Source: Reyranella sp. (GTDB lineage: Bacteria; Pseudomonadota; Alphaproteobacteria; Reyranellales; Reyranellaceae). From it: DNA of 64,000 nucleotides. The position numbers and the translations under genes are program-made. Below the pieces are notes generated by a model that worked only from the letters and a program-made list of their open reading frames with translations, had not been told where the DNA came from and searched no databases. This document shows, one piece after another, positions 16,655-25,764 of the stretch. The stretch spans positions 1-64,000 of the forward strand of contig NZ_JAUSBN010000022.1 of the NCBI RefSeq assembly GCF_030651995.1. The letters run 5' to 3'. How positions within the stretch are numbered: the stretch's first letter is position 1; every line of letters starts with the position of its first letter.

Positions 16655-17284
16655 CTATCCCTCGCGGGCGCGCAGCGCGAGGCGGCCGAGATGGCGCTGC
16701 AGGAGGCGCATCAGCGCGAATCCCGCCTGCAGGGTGACCCCGAAACAGAGGATGCCGATCGCGAACAGGACCATCTTGTCGCCGAGCGTCGGCATCAACT
16801 CGGCTTCGCGCAGGATGACCGCGATCCCCTCGGGAACGCCGATGGCGGCGCCGGCACTCGAGGACATGACCAGCACGAAGAAGGCGCGCGTCACGTTGGG
16901 CAGGAAGAGGAGTGCCCCCAGCGGCGACCCGTCGCGGAGCTGCCGCAACGCCTCGCCGCCATTGTCGGCGACATAGGCCGCGGCATAGGGCACCAGCGAC
17001 AGCGCGACGGTCATGAGGCCCGACGGCGCGACGTTAACGCCGAACAGGGTCGCATCGGACGGGATGATGTTCAGCAGGAAGAACATGACCACGAAGGTCG
17101 GCGCCGCGCGCATCAGGCCGATCAAGGTCGTGGCGACCGCGCCGCGCACGCCGCCCGCCAGCTTCGCCAGCGTCAGCAGGCCACCGACGGCCAGGCCGAT
17201 CAGCAGGGCGATGGCTGCGATCTCGAAGTTGACCACCATGCCGGCCAGCAGCTGCGGCACGAAGTCGGGCGATATCCTGCTCAT
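16655..17284 (-). CDS. ABC transporter permease, polar amino acid type
   Basis: The 209-residue inner-membrane permease has about five membrane segments and the permease loop near AYVADNGGEALRQLRDGSPLGA, like the EAA loop of the His/Glu/Gln group. Its start ATG overlaps the stop of the receptor-permease fusion by four bases (ATGA), which implies translational coupling. It likely pairs with the permease half of that fusion. No ATPase gene is adjacent. Confidence 0.87.
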   Translation of the reverse strand: MSRISPDFVPQLLAGMVVNFEIAAIALLIGLAVGGLLTLAKLAGGVRGAVATTLIGLMRAAPTFVVMFFLLNIIPSDATLFGVNVAPSGLMTVALSLVPYAAAYVADNGGEALRQLRDGSPLGALLFLPNVTRAFFVLVMSSSAGAAIGVPEGIAVILREAELMPTLGDKMVLFAIGILCFGVTLQAGFALMRLLQRHLGRLALRAREG

Positions 17285-18951
17285 GCCGTCACCATCTGTC
17301 GGCGTTCGAGCCAGACCCGCAGTTTGTCGCAAAGCCACACCACGACGATCACCACGCAGACATAGAAGACCAGCAGCAGCGAATAGGTGCTGGCCCGGCC
17401 GCTGGCGAACGAGGTGATGTCGGTGAGCGCGCTCAGCAGCTCGGGCGCGCCGATGAAGCTCGCGATCGGCGTGCCCTTGGCGGCATTGACGAGGAAGGAA
17501 ACGATCTGGGTCGCAGAGCGGCTGACCGCGCGCCCGAACAGTTCCACGGTAGGCGCCGGCGGCCCTCCCCGCTCCGTCCGCAGCGTGTGCATCGCCTCGG
17601 CGATGGCCTGTCCCGCGTTGGCGCCGTTCATCAGGCCGAGCGCCACGATCGCGGCGCCGATCGCGACGGCCGAGGAATAGGGAAAGAGCGCCAGCGCCAC
17701 GGCCGCGGATATGACGAGCGTCAGCACGACCGGCGAGGATTGAAGGACGATGGTGAGCGCGCGGGCCGGCCAACGCAGCAGGAACGAGTGGGAACTCTGG
17801 AGCACGCCCAGCACCAGGGCGAACAGCAGCGTCGCCACGAGTGCGCCCGCCACCAGGACCAGCGAGTTCACGATTCCCGCCGTGAAGAGCTGCCAGGCGG
17901 GCAAGGTCTTGAACATCGGGAACTGCACGCTGATCCCGGTGTGCTTCTCCAGCCACGCCTCGAAGGCGGTTACCCGGCCGGCAAAGGGCGTCGGCAGCAG
18001 TGCCGCGCTCAACGCCGGAAGGACGCAGGCCGGGCTGGTGCTTCCGGTATCGGTGTTGCAGTCGGGCCTGTTCCAGACCGCGCGCTGGAGCTCGAGAAAA
18101 CCGAGACCGATGCGGTTCTGCTTCGCCACGCCGAGAAAGACGCCGTCGCGATGGAAGATCTGGCTCATCAGGTCGAGCGCCCGGGCGAGCCGATCGCTGC
18201 CGGTCAACGCCACGGCCATGCCCCAGGGAAGCTGGGCGAAGCCGAACTTCCTGTCGTAGGCCTTCGCGAAGGCCGGATCCGTGAAATAGTAATCGAAGAA
18301 GCTGTCGTCCTGCGCCGCCAGCACGCAGGTCTCGTCGCGCAACCTGTCGGGCAGCACACCGGCCTCGTCGAACAGCATCAGGCGGGCATTGTGAGAGACG
18401 ATCTGGGCGTTCGAGCCATTGCCGATCGAGACGCAGATCGTGCGGCTGGCAATATCGGGCCAACCCTTGATCGCGAGTTCCTTCGGCCCGACGATGATCG
18501 TCTCCGACCGGTAATAGTGCGGACGGATGAAGCGCACCTGCCCGTCGCGCTGGGTATTGTGCCCCATGGTCGCGATCGTGAGGTCGATCTTGTCGTCGGC
18601 GAGCAGCGGAATGCGGCTCGCCGCGTTGACACGCGTGAAGGCGGGCTCGACGCCGAGATGCTTGGCGATCTCGCGCGCCACATCGACGTCGTAGCCCAGG
18701 CGGTTCTGGCCCTCGCGAGTCCCGAACAGCGGATAGTATTCGCGCACACCGACGCGGATCTTGCCTTCGCAAAAAATGCGGACCAGCCGGTCGAGGCCGG
18801 GTTGCTCGCAGGCGCCCGGGGCCGCGGCGGCGGCGCGCGCCTCGCCGATCAGCTTCGCCAGCGCGGCATCCGGGGTCTCGGCGTGCGCCGGCAGGACGGC
18901 AAACGCGACGAGCCAAAAGAGCGCGACATACAGAACGCGACGCAGGGCCAT
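17281..18951 (-). CDS. Fused solute-binding protein and ABC permease
   Basis: The 556-residue protein joins two parts of an amino-acid-type ABC importer. Residues 1-24 are a signal or anchor. About 50-310 are a family 3 periplasmic binding domain (VGVREYYPLFG, GYDVDVAREIAKHLG, DLTIATMGH). About 350-550 are a permease domain with five or so membrane segments and a loop at NGANAGQAIAEAMHTLR. Receptor-permease fusions are known, but here the partner ATPase is missing from the neighbourhood. The start MALRRVL lies one base behind the methyltransferase stop; an upstream ATG would overlap it. Confidence 0.88.
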   Translation of the reverse strand: MALRRVLYVALFWLVAFAVLPAHAETPDAALAKLIGEARAAAAAPGACEQPGLDRLVRIFCEGKIRVGVREYYPLFGTREGQNRLGYDVDVAREIAKHLGVEPAFTRVNAASRIPLLADDKIDLTIATMGHNTQRDGQVRFIRPHYYRSETIIVGPKELAIKGWPDIASRTICVSIGNGSNAQIVSHNARLMLFDEAGVLPDRLRDETCVLAAQDDSFFDYYFTDPAFAKAYDRKFGFAQLPWGMAVALTGSDRLARALDLMSQIFHRDGVFLGVAKQNRIGLGFLELQRAVWNRPDCNTDTGSTSPACVLPALSAALLPTPFAGRVTAFEAWLEKHTGISVQFPMFKTLPAWQLFTAGIVNSLVLVAGALVATLLFALVLGVLQSSHSFLLRWPARALTIVLQSSPVVLTLVISAAVALALFPYSSAVAIGAAIVALGLMNGANAGQAIAEAMHTLRTERGGPPAPTVELFGRAVSRSATQIVSFLVNAAKGTPIASFIGAPELLSALTDITSFASGRASTYSLLLVFYVCVVIVVVWLCDKLRVWLERRQMVTA

Positions 18952-18952
18952 G

Positions 18953-19648
18953 TCAGCTCCGCGTCCCGGCCGTGGCGATTTCGACGATGTGCATGTCGGC
19001 GAAGACATGCGGTCCGTAGCGATGGATGGAACGACCCTCCTCCGCGCGCAGGATGGAAGGTGTCATGAGGTCAATCTTCTCGTTGGCGATGTGAACCAGC
19101 ACCGTATTCACGATGTGCATTGCGAGCCCGTACCGCTCGAGGATCCGGCGCGACCGCCCGACATCCACGAACGCGTTGTGGGTGATGAGGGCGCGGCCGT
19201 TGACCGCGAGATGGTCCGGCAGACCCTCGAGGAACGGATCGAGCAGCTCGCGGCCGTCGATCCCCCCCGAGCTCCAGGTCGACAGGCGCCCGGCCACCTC
19301 GAAATGATCCATCGGGAAGTGGGGCAGGTTGGCGACGATGAGATCGAAGCGCCGGCTGGCCACCGGCTGCCACATGTCGCCGCGGTGAATCTCGGCATCG
19401 TGGCCAAGGTCGCGCAGCAGCGCGTGGCCGGTGGCGATGGCATCTTCTTCGATGTCGATCCCGCAAAGCGAAGCAGCGCCGAGGCCGCCCAGCACGGCGA
19501 GGATCACGCCACTGCCGCATCCGATCTCGAGCGCCCGCACACCGCACACGCGGCTGGGTTCAGCGCGAAGCGCCTGGATCAGTGCAGCCGTATATTCGCT
19601 CGGCCGCAGCGCCGCGACCGCCGGAGAGGGCTTGCGGGCGTCGAACAT
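18953..19648 (-). CDS. Class I SAM-dependent methyltransferase
   Basis: The 231-residue protein has the SAM loop ALEIGCGSGVILAVLG (near residue 40), an acidic strand GIDIEEDAIA, GDMW, and the motif IV ANLPHFP, close to the NPPY of PrmC/HemK-like N-methyltransferases. No membrane segment or leader is seen. The target is unknown; its place between a cyclase and an importer, with gaps of 3 and 1 bases, suggests a function tied to that unit. Confidence 0.8.
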   Translation of the reverse strand: MFDARKPSPAVAALRPSEYTAALIQALRAEPSRVCGVRALEIGCGSGVILAVLGGLGAASLCGIDIEEDAIATGHALLRDLGHDAEIHRGDMWQPVASRRFDLIVANLPHFPMDHFEVAGRLSTWSSGGIDGRELLDPFLEGLPDHLAVNGRALITHNAFVDVGRSRRILERYGLAMHIVNTVLVHIANEKIDLMTPSILRAEEGRSIHRYGPHVFADMHIVEIATAGTRS

Positions 19649-19651
19649 CGA

Positions 19652-21766
19652 TCAGCGCGACATCTGCAGCGGTACGAGACGCGAAGGATCGATCGTTGCC
19701 AGCCGCTTCGCCATGGTACGCGCCACCGGATCGTCCGGGAATTCCACCACGATCTCCTGATAGCGCGACAGCGCCGTCGCATAGTCCTCGGCCACCAGCG
19801 CGCTGTAGGCGGTGCGCGTCAGCTTGCAGAGGCGCAGGGTCGCCTCGTCCGGCTCGAACTCCGGACCGATCCCGTAGGCGCCGACCAGCTCGTAGATCGG
19901 AATCTTCGAGCGGCGGCCCTTCACGGTGACATCGTCAATCGGCCGTACGCAAAGCCGCTCGCCGGCCTCCTTGAAGACGGCGTGGCTGATGCAGATGCCC
20001 GTGCCGTACTCCTTGTTGATGCCCTCCAGCCGCGCCGCGATGTTCACGCCGTCGCCCATGACGGTGTAGCTCATGCGCTCCTTGGAACCGATATTACCCA
20101 CCAGTACGGCGTCGCTGTGGATGCCGATGCGGACCTTCAGCGGCCGGGCGCCGGCCGCCTCCCAGCCGGCGTTCAGCTCCTTCATGCCCTCGCGGATGCG
20201 CAACGCGGCGAAGCAGGATCTCTGCGCATGGTCTTCGAGCAGGGCCGGCGCCCCCCAGAAGGCCATGACGCCGTCACCGATGAACTTGTCGATCGTGCCG
20301 TGCTCCATGTTGACCGCATGGGTCACGACGCCGAGATAGGCCGAGACCCGCAGCAACAGCTCCTGCGAGGGCACTTCCTCCGACATGGTCGAGAAGCCCT
20401 CGAGATCGGAGAAGAAGATCGTGAGGAAGCGACTGTGGCCGCCCAGCACCAGCCTCTGCTCCGAGTCGAGAAGCTGGCGCACGAGGCCCACGGGCACGAA
20501 GGCCGCGAACGACTTGACCGCGGAGTCCAGCGTGTCGATGGCGCGCGCGAGGACCGCAACCTCGCGGATCGGCGACTTCAGCGGCGGAAGATTGTCGCCC
20601 TCGAGGTCCTGGATCTTCGTCACCTTGAGCGCGAGCCGCTCCAGAGGGGCCGAGACGACGCTGGACAGGAAATAGATGATGCAGATCTGGACGACGATGG
20701 CGATCGCGCCGAACAGGGCCAGGCGCTTGTTCTGCTCGTCGAAGGCGCTTGTGAAATCGTCCAGCGGCGTGATGACGAAGAGCTGCCACTTCTTGCCGAA
20801 CTCGGGCGGAAGGCTCGCAAGCCTCGCCACGTACTCCTTCCCGCCTTGCGCAAAGGAGTACATCTTCTCGTTGCCGCGCGGACGGAAGCCGAAGGCGATC
20901 GCCGGCAGCTCGTTGCCGAGCGACGTGATGTGCTGGAGCTCTACCCTTCCGTTATGGCTGGCATAGGTCTTCACCCGCTCGGAGTTGGCGATGACCCGGC
21001 CCTGATGGTCGAGGATGTAGGACAGCGTGCCCGGGCTGATCTTGCGCTCGGCCAGGTAATCGGAAAGCCCGTCGAGCGTGATGTCGGCGGCGGCGACGCC
21101 GCGCAACGTTCCGTCGACATAGAACGGCGCGCCGACGGTGAAGCCGACGAGGCCCAGGGTCGCGAACACGTCGACGTCGCTGACCGACAGGGCCCGCGTC
21201 TGCTGCGCGGTGCGATACCACAGGCGCGCGCGCGGATCGTAGGAGGTGGTCTGCTCGGAGAGGCCCAGCTCCTTGCGATCCGCGTCGAGGAACAGATAGT
21301 GGTCGACGGGCGCGGACCCGCGCTGCGGCGTGATCCATCGATCGGCGTAACGTGTGCCGGCGGGCGGCAGTTTGCCCTGGATCTCGACGGCGGGATCGAT
21401 CTGCCGGGCCTGACGGAAGGAGCCGTCGTTCAGGCCGACATACATGCTGATGATGCGATCGCTGTGCTGCAGAATACTGAAGAGATATTTCAGCGAGCGG
21501 TTGTCTTCGAAGAATTCCGGCTGCTCCGAACCGAGCGCGGCAGCGCTGCGCACCAGCGACTTGATGGGGTCGAAGAGGTGCTGGGTGTTCTGGATGGCCT
21601 CGACGCTGAACCGTCCGATCAGCTCATCTGCATTGTCGCGCGCGATCTTCTCGTTCGAGACGTAGTTGACCGCCACGATCGCGAAGAAGACCGGCACCGT
21701 CAGCAGGATGAACAATGTCAGGATGCTGGGACGCAGCCGCAGGTTTTTCGCGAAGAGGCTTTGCAT
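19652..21766 (-). CDS. Membrane-bound class III adenylate/guanylate cyclase with Cache-like sensor
   Basis: The 704-residue protein has one N-terminal membrane segment (about 16-38), a large periplasmic region with dCache-like features (WYRTAQQ, VDGTLRGVAAADITLDGLSDYL), a second membrane segment near 340-360 and a HAMP-like linker. The cyclase domain follows, with FFSDLEGFS and IDKFIGDGVMAFW (metal Asp and Lys) and SYTVMGDGVNIAARLE (Asp, Asn, Arg). All catalytic positions are present. It would convert an outside ligand into a cyclic nucleotide signal. It is first in a tightly packed four-gene unit. Confidence 0.9.
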   Translation of the reverse strand: MQSLFAKNLRLRPSILTLFILLTVPVFFAIVAVNYVSNEKIARDNADELIGRFSVEAIQNTQHLFDPIKSLVRSAAALGSEQPEFFEDNRSLKYLFSILQHSDRIISMYVGLNDGSFRQARQIDPAVEIQGKLPPAGTRYADRWITPQRGSAPVDHYLFLDADRKELGLSEQTTSYDPRARLWYRTAQQTRALSVSDVDVFATLGLVGFTVGAPFYVDGTLRGVAAADITLDGLSDYLAERKISPGTLSYILDHQGRVIANSERVKTYASHNGRVELQHITSLGNELPAIAFGFRPRGNEKMYSFAQGGKEYVARLASLPPEFGKKWQLFVITPLDDFTSAFDEQNKRLALFGAIAIVVQICIIYFLSSVVSAPLERLALKVTKIQDLEGDNLPPLKSPIREVAVLARAIDTLDSAVKSFAAFVPVGLVRQLLDSEQRLVLGGHSRFLTIFFSDLEGFSTMSEEVPSQELLLRVSAYLGVVTHAVNMEHGTIDKFIGDGVMAFWGAPALLEDHAQRSCFAALRIREGMKELNAGWEAAGARPLKVRIGIHSDAVLVGNIGSKERMSYTVMGDGVNIAARLEGINKEYGTGICISHAVFKEAGERLCVRPIDDVTVKGRRSKIPIYELVGAYGIGPEFEPDEATLRLCKLTRTAYSALVAEDYATALSRYQEIVVEFPDDPVARTMAKRLATIDPSRLVPLQMSR

Positions 21767-21854
21767 TGCGCGGCTGGGACATCCTGGGAGGAGGCGATGG
21801 AAACACTATAAATGAAAGGAGATTCAGCGTCCACGCGCACGCCCCGACGCGCCG

Positions 21855-23249
21855 TTACAGCGGCGGTCGTCTCATATGCCAGTCGGTCTCCCGCTGATAG
21901 GCGTGTCCCGCCGCCAGGATCAGGCCTTCATCGAAGGCCTTTCCAACGATCTGGAAGCCGACGGGCACGCCGTCCGCCGTCATCCCGCCCGGCAAAGTGA
22001 GCGTGGGATGACCGCTGAGATCGAATGGCGCCGTGTAACGCAGTCGCGCTGCGACGGTCTCGGGATCCCGTCCCGCCACCTGCAGCGCCTCGGTCGACCA
22101 CACGGCCCTGGCCATCACCGGCATCAGCAGAAGATCGACCGAGGCCAGCAGGCGATTGAGTTCGCCGGTGAGCGCGGCCCGACGGAGCTGCATCTTCGCC
22201 AGTTCCGTCGCGGAGAGGCTGCGTCCCAACTCGAGCAGGCCGGAGAGCACCGGACCGTACTCGGCCGCTCGCGAGGGATAGGTGCCCTCGTGCGCCACCG
22301 CTGCCTCGACGCCGCACAGAGGTACCCAGTCGCGGCCCCCCTGGTCGAAACCGTCAGGCAGCGTCACGTCGACGATCATGGCGCCTGCGCTCTTCAGCGC
22401 ATCGACCGCACCGTCGAGGGCACGCCGCGCGTCTTCGTCGAGACCCTGCATGTTGGTGGCGAGCCCGATGCGCCGGCCGCGCACGCCCTGGTCGATCGAG
22501 GCGGCGTAGTCCGGTACCGGCAGGCCGACCGAAGTCGGGTCCTCCGGATCGGCGCCGGCGATCACGCCGAGCACGATGGCGGCGTCGAGCGCACTGCGGG
22601 TCATCGGGCCGACATGGTCGAGTGACTCGGCCAGCGGAAAGACGCCGGCTCGGCTGACCCGTCCCCAGGTGGGCTTGAGACCGGAGAGACCGTTCATGGT
22701 CGAGGGGAAGCGGATCGAGCCGCCGGTATCGGAACCCAGCGAGGCGAAGCAGAGTCCGGCCGCCGTGGCCGCGCCGGAGCCCGACGAGGACGAGCCCGTC
22801 CAATAGGCGGCGTTCCAGGGATTGAGGGGCGCGGGAATGTTCGGATGGTGGGCGCCATAGGCACCCTCCGTCATCTGCAGCTTGCCGAGAATCACCGCTC
22901 CCGCCTGCTTCAGCCGCGCGACGACGGTCGCATCCCGCGACGGCACGTTGCCGCGATGGATCGCCATGCCGGCCGCGGTCGCGACGCCCTCGGTGTTGCA
23001 GAGATCCTTCACCGCGATCGGCACCCCGTGCAGCGGCCCCCGCGACGAGCCGGAAGCGGCCTCGGCGTCGAGGCGCGCGGCATCGGCCAACGCGCGGTCG
23101 GCGGTCACGGTCGCATAGCTCTTGAGCCTGGGGTCGACCTTGCCGATGCGGTCGAGCATCGACTGCGTCAACTCGACGGACGACAACTTGCGCGCCTTCA
23201 GGCGACGCGCGACCTCGTCGAGCGATAGATAGTGCAGGTCGGATGGCAT
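21855..23249 (-). CDS. Amidase signature family enzyme
   Basis: The 464-residue hydrolase has the Ser-cisSer-Lys triad: Lys in AVKDLCNTEG, the Gly/Ser-rich GSSSSGSGAATAAG, and the nucleophile region GSDTGGSIRFPS. It could hydrolyse an amide, as GatA paralogues do, but no gatB or gatC is near, so a tRNA role is unlikely. AAGGAG eight bases before ATG 23249 sets the start. It follows the GNAT gene by 10 bases and precedes the cyclase by 88. Confidence 0.92.
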   Translation of the reverse strand: MPSDLHYLSLDEVARRLKARKLSSVELTQSMLDRIGKVDPRLKSYATVTADRALADAARLDAEAASGSSRGPLHGVPIAVKDLCNTEGVATAAGMAIHRGNVPSRDATVVARLKQAGAVILGKLQMTEGAYGAHHPNIPAPLNPWNAAYWTGSSSSGSGAATAAGLCFASLGSDTGGSIRFPSTMNGLSGLKPTWGRVSRAGVFPLAESLDHVGPMTRSALDAAIVLGVIAGADPEDPTSVGLPVPDYAASIDQGVRGRRIGLATNMQGLDEDARRALDGAVDALKSAGAMIVDVTLPDGFDQGGRDWVPLCGVEAAVAHEGTYPSRAAEYGPVLSGLLELGRSLSATELAKMQLRRAALTGELNRLLASVDLLLMPVMARAVWSTEALQVAGRDPETVAARLRYTAPFDLSGHPTLTLPGGMTADGVPVGFQIVGKAFDEGLILAAGHAYQRETDWHMRRPPL

Positions 23250-23259
23250 GCGGACTCCT

Positions 23260-23718
23260 TCACAGCGATTTATCCATGACCTGGATATGTTCGCCGCGAT
23301 AGTCGCGCTGCTCAAGCGTTCTCCAGCCCAGGGCTGCGTACAGGGACGGGGCGGTGCTCGTGAAAAGATAGAGACGGTCGTATCCGATGCGCCGAGCGGC
23401 GTCCTCGACCTCGCGGACCAGCGCCGACGCGATACCCTTTTTGCGATGCTCGGGCGGGACGTAGACGCTCGCGAGCCAGGGGTTTCGCGGGTCGCCGTCG
23501 AGATCGTCGAAGATCAGGGATGCGGTGCCGACGATGCCGTCGTCGTCACCCAGCGCGACGAAGGCGATCGGCACGCGATCGACGTTCATCTTTCCCTGGA
23601 TATGAGCCCGGCGCTGCTCGAGCGTCTGGCCGGGATTGAGGTGTCCCCACTCGTCGAACCCCCAGACGGAAACCTGTTCGGCCAGATCGGGACGTTCGAC
23701 GAGAGGGACGATTCTCAT
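23260..23718 (-). CDS. GNAT-family N-acetyltransferase
   Basis: The 152-residue enzyme should transfer an acetyl group from acetyl-CoA. The core has strand beta4 WLASVYVPPEHRKKGIASALV, with the Arg/Lys-x-x-Gly-Ile/x-Gly/Ala pyrophosphate loop, followed by YLFTS and a C-terminal YAALGWR typical of the fold. Substrate is unknown. It starts 4 bases behind the cspA stop and is likely read through from it, although the ribosome site is weak. Confidence 0.88.
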   Translation of the reverse strand: MRIVPLVERPDLAEQVSVWGFDEWGHLNPGQTLEQRRAHIQGKMNVDRVPIAFVALGDDDGIVGTASLIFDDLDGDPRNPWLASVYVPPEHRKKGIASALVREVEDAARRIGYDRLYLFTSTAPSLYAALGWRTLEQRDYRGEHIQVMDKSL

Positions 23719-23722
23719 GTCG

Positions 23723-23929
23723 TCAGTCGGCCGCCTTGAGATTGACCGCAGCCGAGCGGCCGCGCTCGGTGGCGATTTCGTAGCCGATCTTCTGGCCCTC
23801 GTTGAGGCCGTTCAGGCCCGAGCGCTCGACCGCGCTGATATGGACGAACACGTCCTTGCCGCCGTCGCTCGGCTGGATGAAGCCAAATCCCTTCGTGGCG
23901 TTGAACCACTTGACGGTGCCTGTAGCCAT
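23723..23929 (-). CDS. Cold-shock protein, CspA family
   Basis: The 68-residue cold-shock domain has [18 protein letters not shown] (RNP1 inside) and [10 protein letters not shown] (RNP2). It should bind RNA or single-stranded DNA. AGGAGAGAG upstream of ATG 23929 is a strong ribosome site. It is similar to the copy at 13019. The 214-base upstream gap leaves room for a structured cold-shock leader. Directly behind it lies the GNAT gene. Confidence 0.95.
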   Translation of the reverse strand: MATGTVKWFNATKGFGFIQPSDGGKDVFVHISAVERSGLNGLNEGQKIGYEIATERGRSAAVNLKAAD

Positions 23930-24143
23930 CTCTCTCTCCTGGGCAGTTGAACGAGCATGCAAATGCGCGCTGGCGGAGCGCTCGCTGCTACCGCCTTCGA
24001 CAACCGGGAATTTGGGTAACAGCTCGGGGGGAAGTCCGCGGCCGCTGTGGGCTGGGCTGCCAAAGCATGGCCAAGTTCGTGAGTCGTAGGATCGCATATG
24101 AGGAACGTAACGCCGCCAGGTCAATTTGGCTGCGCCCCCCTCT

Positions 24144-25655
24144 TCACATCGTTGCGCCTATCTTCCACGGCTCGAACTCGTCGTCCCCGATTCCCAAAAG
24201 CTCCGATTTCGTTTTCTGACCCGAGGCCGTGGCAAGAATAAGGTCGAAGATGCGCCGACCATTCTCCTGAATGGTCTCCTCGCCATCGACGATCGTTCCG
24301 CAGTTGATGTCCATGTCGTCAGTCATGCGTCGATAGAGGGAGGTATTCGTCGCGAGCTTGAGTGACGGGGTCGGCTTGCACCCGAACACGCTGCCGCGGC
24401 CCGTCGTGAAGCACAGGACATTGGCGCCACCGGCGACCTGACCGGTGGCCGACACCGGGTCGTAGCCCGGCGAGTCCATGTAAACGAACCCTTTGGCGGT
24501 GATGGGCTCGGCATACTTGTAGACGTCGACGAGGTTCGTCGTGCCGCCCTTCGCAACCGCCCCCAGCGATTTCTCCAGAATGGTCGTGAGACCACCCGCC
24601 TTGTTGCCGGGCGACGGGTTGTTGTTCATTTCACCGCCGGTGCGAGCACAATGGTCCTCCCACCAGCGGATACGCTCGACGATCTTTTCACCGACGTCCT
24701 GGCTGACGGCGCGGCGCGTCAGCAGATGTTCCGCGCCATAGATTTCCGGCGTCTCGGACAGAACGGCTGTTCCGCCGTTGCGCACCAGCAGATCGACGGC
24801 CGCGCCAAGCGCCGGATTTGCCGAGATGCCGGAATAGCCGTCCGAACCGCCGCACTGCAGCGCGAGGATCAACTCACTGGCTGGGATCGGCTCACGCTTC
24901 ACGTCGTTGGCTTCGGGCAGAATCTCCTTCAGGAAATCGACAGCGCGCCTCACGGTCCTGGAGACGCCGCCCTCGTCCTGGATCGCCATCGGAATGAGCT
25001 TCGGTCCTTCCTTCAGTCCCTCGGCTGTCATCAGGCCGGAGATCTGGTTGGTCTCGCAGCCAAGTCCGAGCACCACGACCGCGGCCATGTTGGGATGCCG
25101 GGTGTAACCGGCGAGCGTGCGGCGCAGCACGTCCATCTCGAGGCCCGACGCGGCCATGCCGCAGCCGCCACCATGTGTCAGCGGCACGACGCCGTCGATG
25201 TGCGGAAACTCTGCCAGCAGCGGCTCGAGCCTCGACGCGATCATGCGGCTGGTCGCGGCCGAGCAGTTCACGGTCGTGACGATGCCGATGTAGTTGCGCG
25301 TCGCCGCGCGGCCGTCGGCACGCCGATAGCCCTGAAAGGTGGCGGCAGGCACGATGAAATCCGTGGGATGGGCATCGGCGCAGAAGGCATAGTCACGCTC
25401 GAAATCGCCCATGACGCAGTTGTGCGTATGGATGTGGGCTCCGGGGTCGAGATCCTCGGTCGCGAACCCGATGATCTGGTTGTACTTGCGCAGCGGCTCG
25501 CCCGCTTTCACCGCTTTCGTGAGAATCTTGTGGCCCGGCGGCACGCGCGTCGCGGCCGCGACCTCGCCCTCGACCCGGGTACCGGGCAGGATGTCCATGC
25601 GGGCCACGACGACGTTGTCGGCGGCATGCAGGCGGATGGTGAGCGGTGCCGTCAT
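24144..25655 (-). CDS. Altronate/galactarate dehydratase family protein
   Basis: The 503-residue enzyme has an N-terminal SAF domain (about 1-90, with GHKILTKAVKAGEPLRKYNQIIG) and the large UxaA/GarD dehydratase domain. Marks are THGGGCGMA, LGLGCETNQI, LQCGGSDGYSGISANPALG, and GNKAGGLTTILEKSLGA. The cysteines fit the metal sites of the family. It would dehydrate a sugar acid such as altronate, but no uxaB, uxaC or kdgK is adjacent, so the substrate is open. It stands alone between the cspA unit and the EamA transporter. Confidence 0.9.
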   Translation of the reverse strand: MTAPLTIRLHAADNVVVARMDILPGTRVEGEVAAATRVPPGHKILTKAVKAGEPLRKYNQIIGFATEDLDPGAHIHTHNCVMGDFERDYAFCADAHPTDFIVPAATFQGYRRADGRAATRNYIGIVTTVNCSAATSRMIASRLEPLLAEFPHIDGVVPLTHGGGCGMAASGLEMDVLRRTLAGYTRHPNMAAVVVLGLGCETNQISGLMTAEGLKEGPKLIPMAIQDEGGVSRTVRRAVDFLKEILPEANDVKREPIPASELILALQCGGSDGYSGISANPALGAAVDLLVRNGGTAVLSETPEIYGAEHLLTRRAVSQDVGEKIVERIRWWEDHCARTGGEMNNNPSPGNKAGGLTTILEKSLGAVAKGGTTNLVDVYKYAEPITAKGFVYMDSPGYDPVSATGQVAGGANVLCFTTGRGSVFGCKPTPSLKLATNTSLYRRMTDDMDINCGTIVDGEETIQENGRRIFDLILATASGQKTKSELLGIGDDEFEPWKIGATM

Positions 25656-25764
25656 TGTTGTTTCCTCCGAGATCGGCCGACCTTAGTACACCCCCAGCCC
25701 GCAGCAACTGCTTCCCGACCAGCGAGGGTTGCGAGCGAATCGCATCGATCCGCCCGGCCCGCTT

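Noticed and set aside
13820..17365. A very long plus-strand open frame of over 1100 codons
   Set aside because: It lies antisense to the desulfhydrase-like, sodC, SDR and permease genes, all of which have clear family motifs. It is a GC-rich shadow frame, rich in Arg, His and Gly.
18761..21811. A plus-strand open frame of about 1000 codons
   Set aside because: It is antisense to the Cache-type cyclase and methyltransferase genes and has no recognisable domain.
21855..23249. GatA subunit of the amidotransferase
   Set aside because: The amidase signature is shared, but gatB and gatC are not adjacent and the C-terminal half does not read like GatA.
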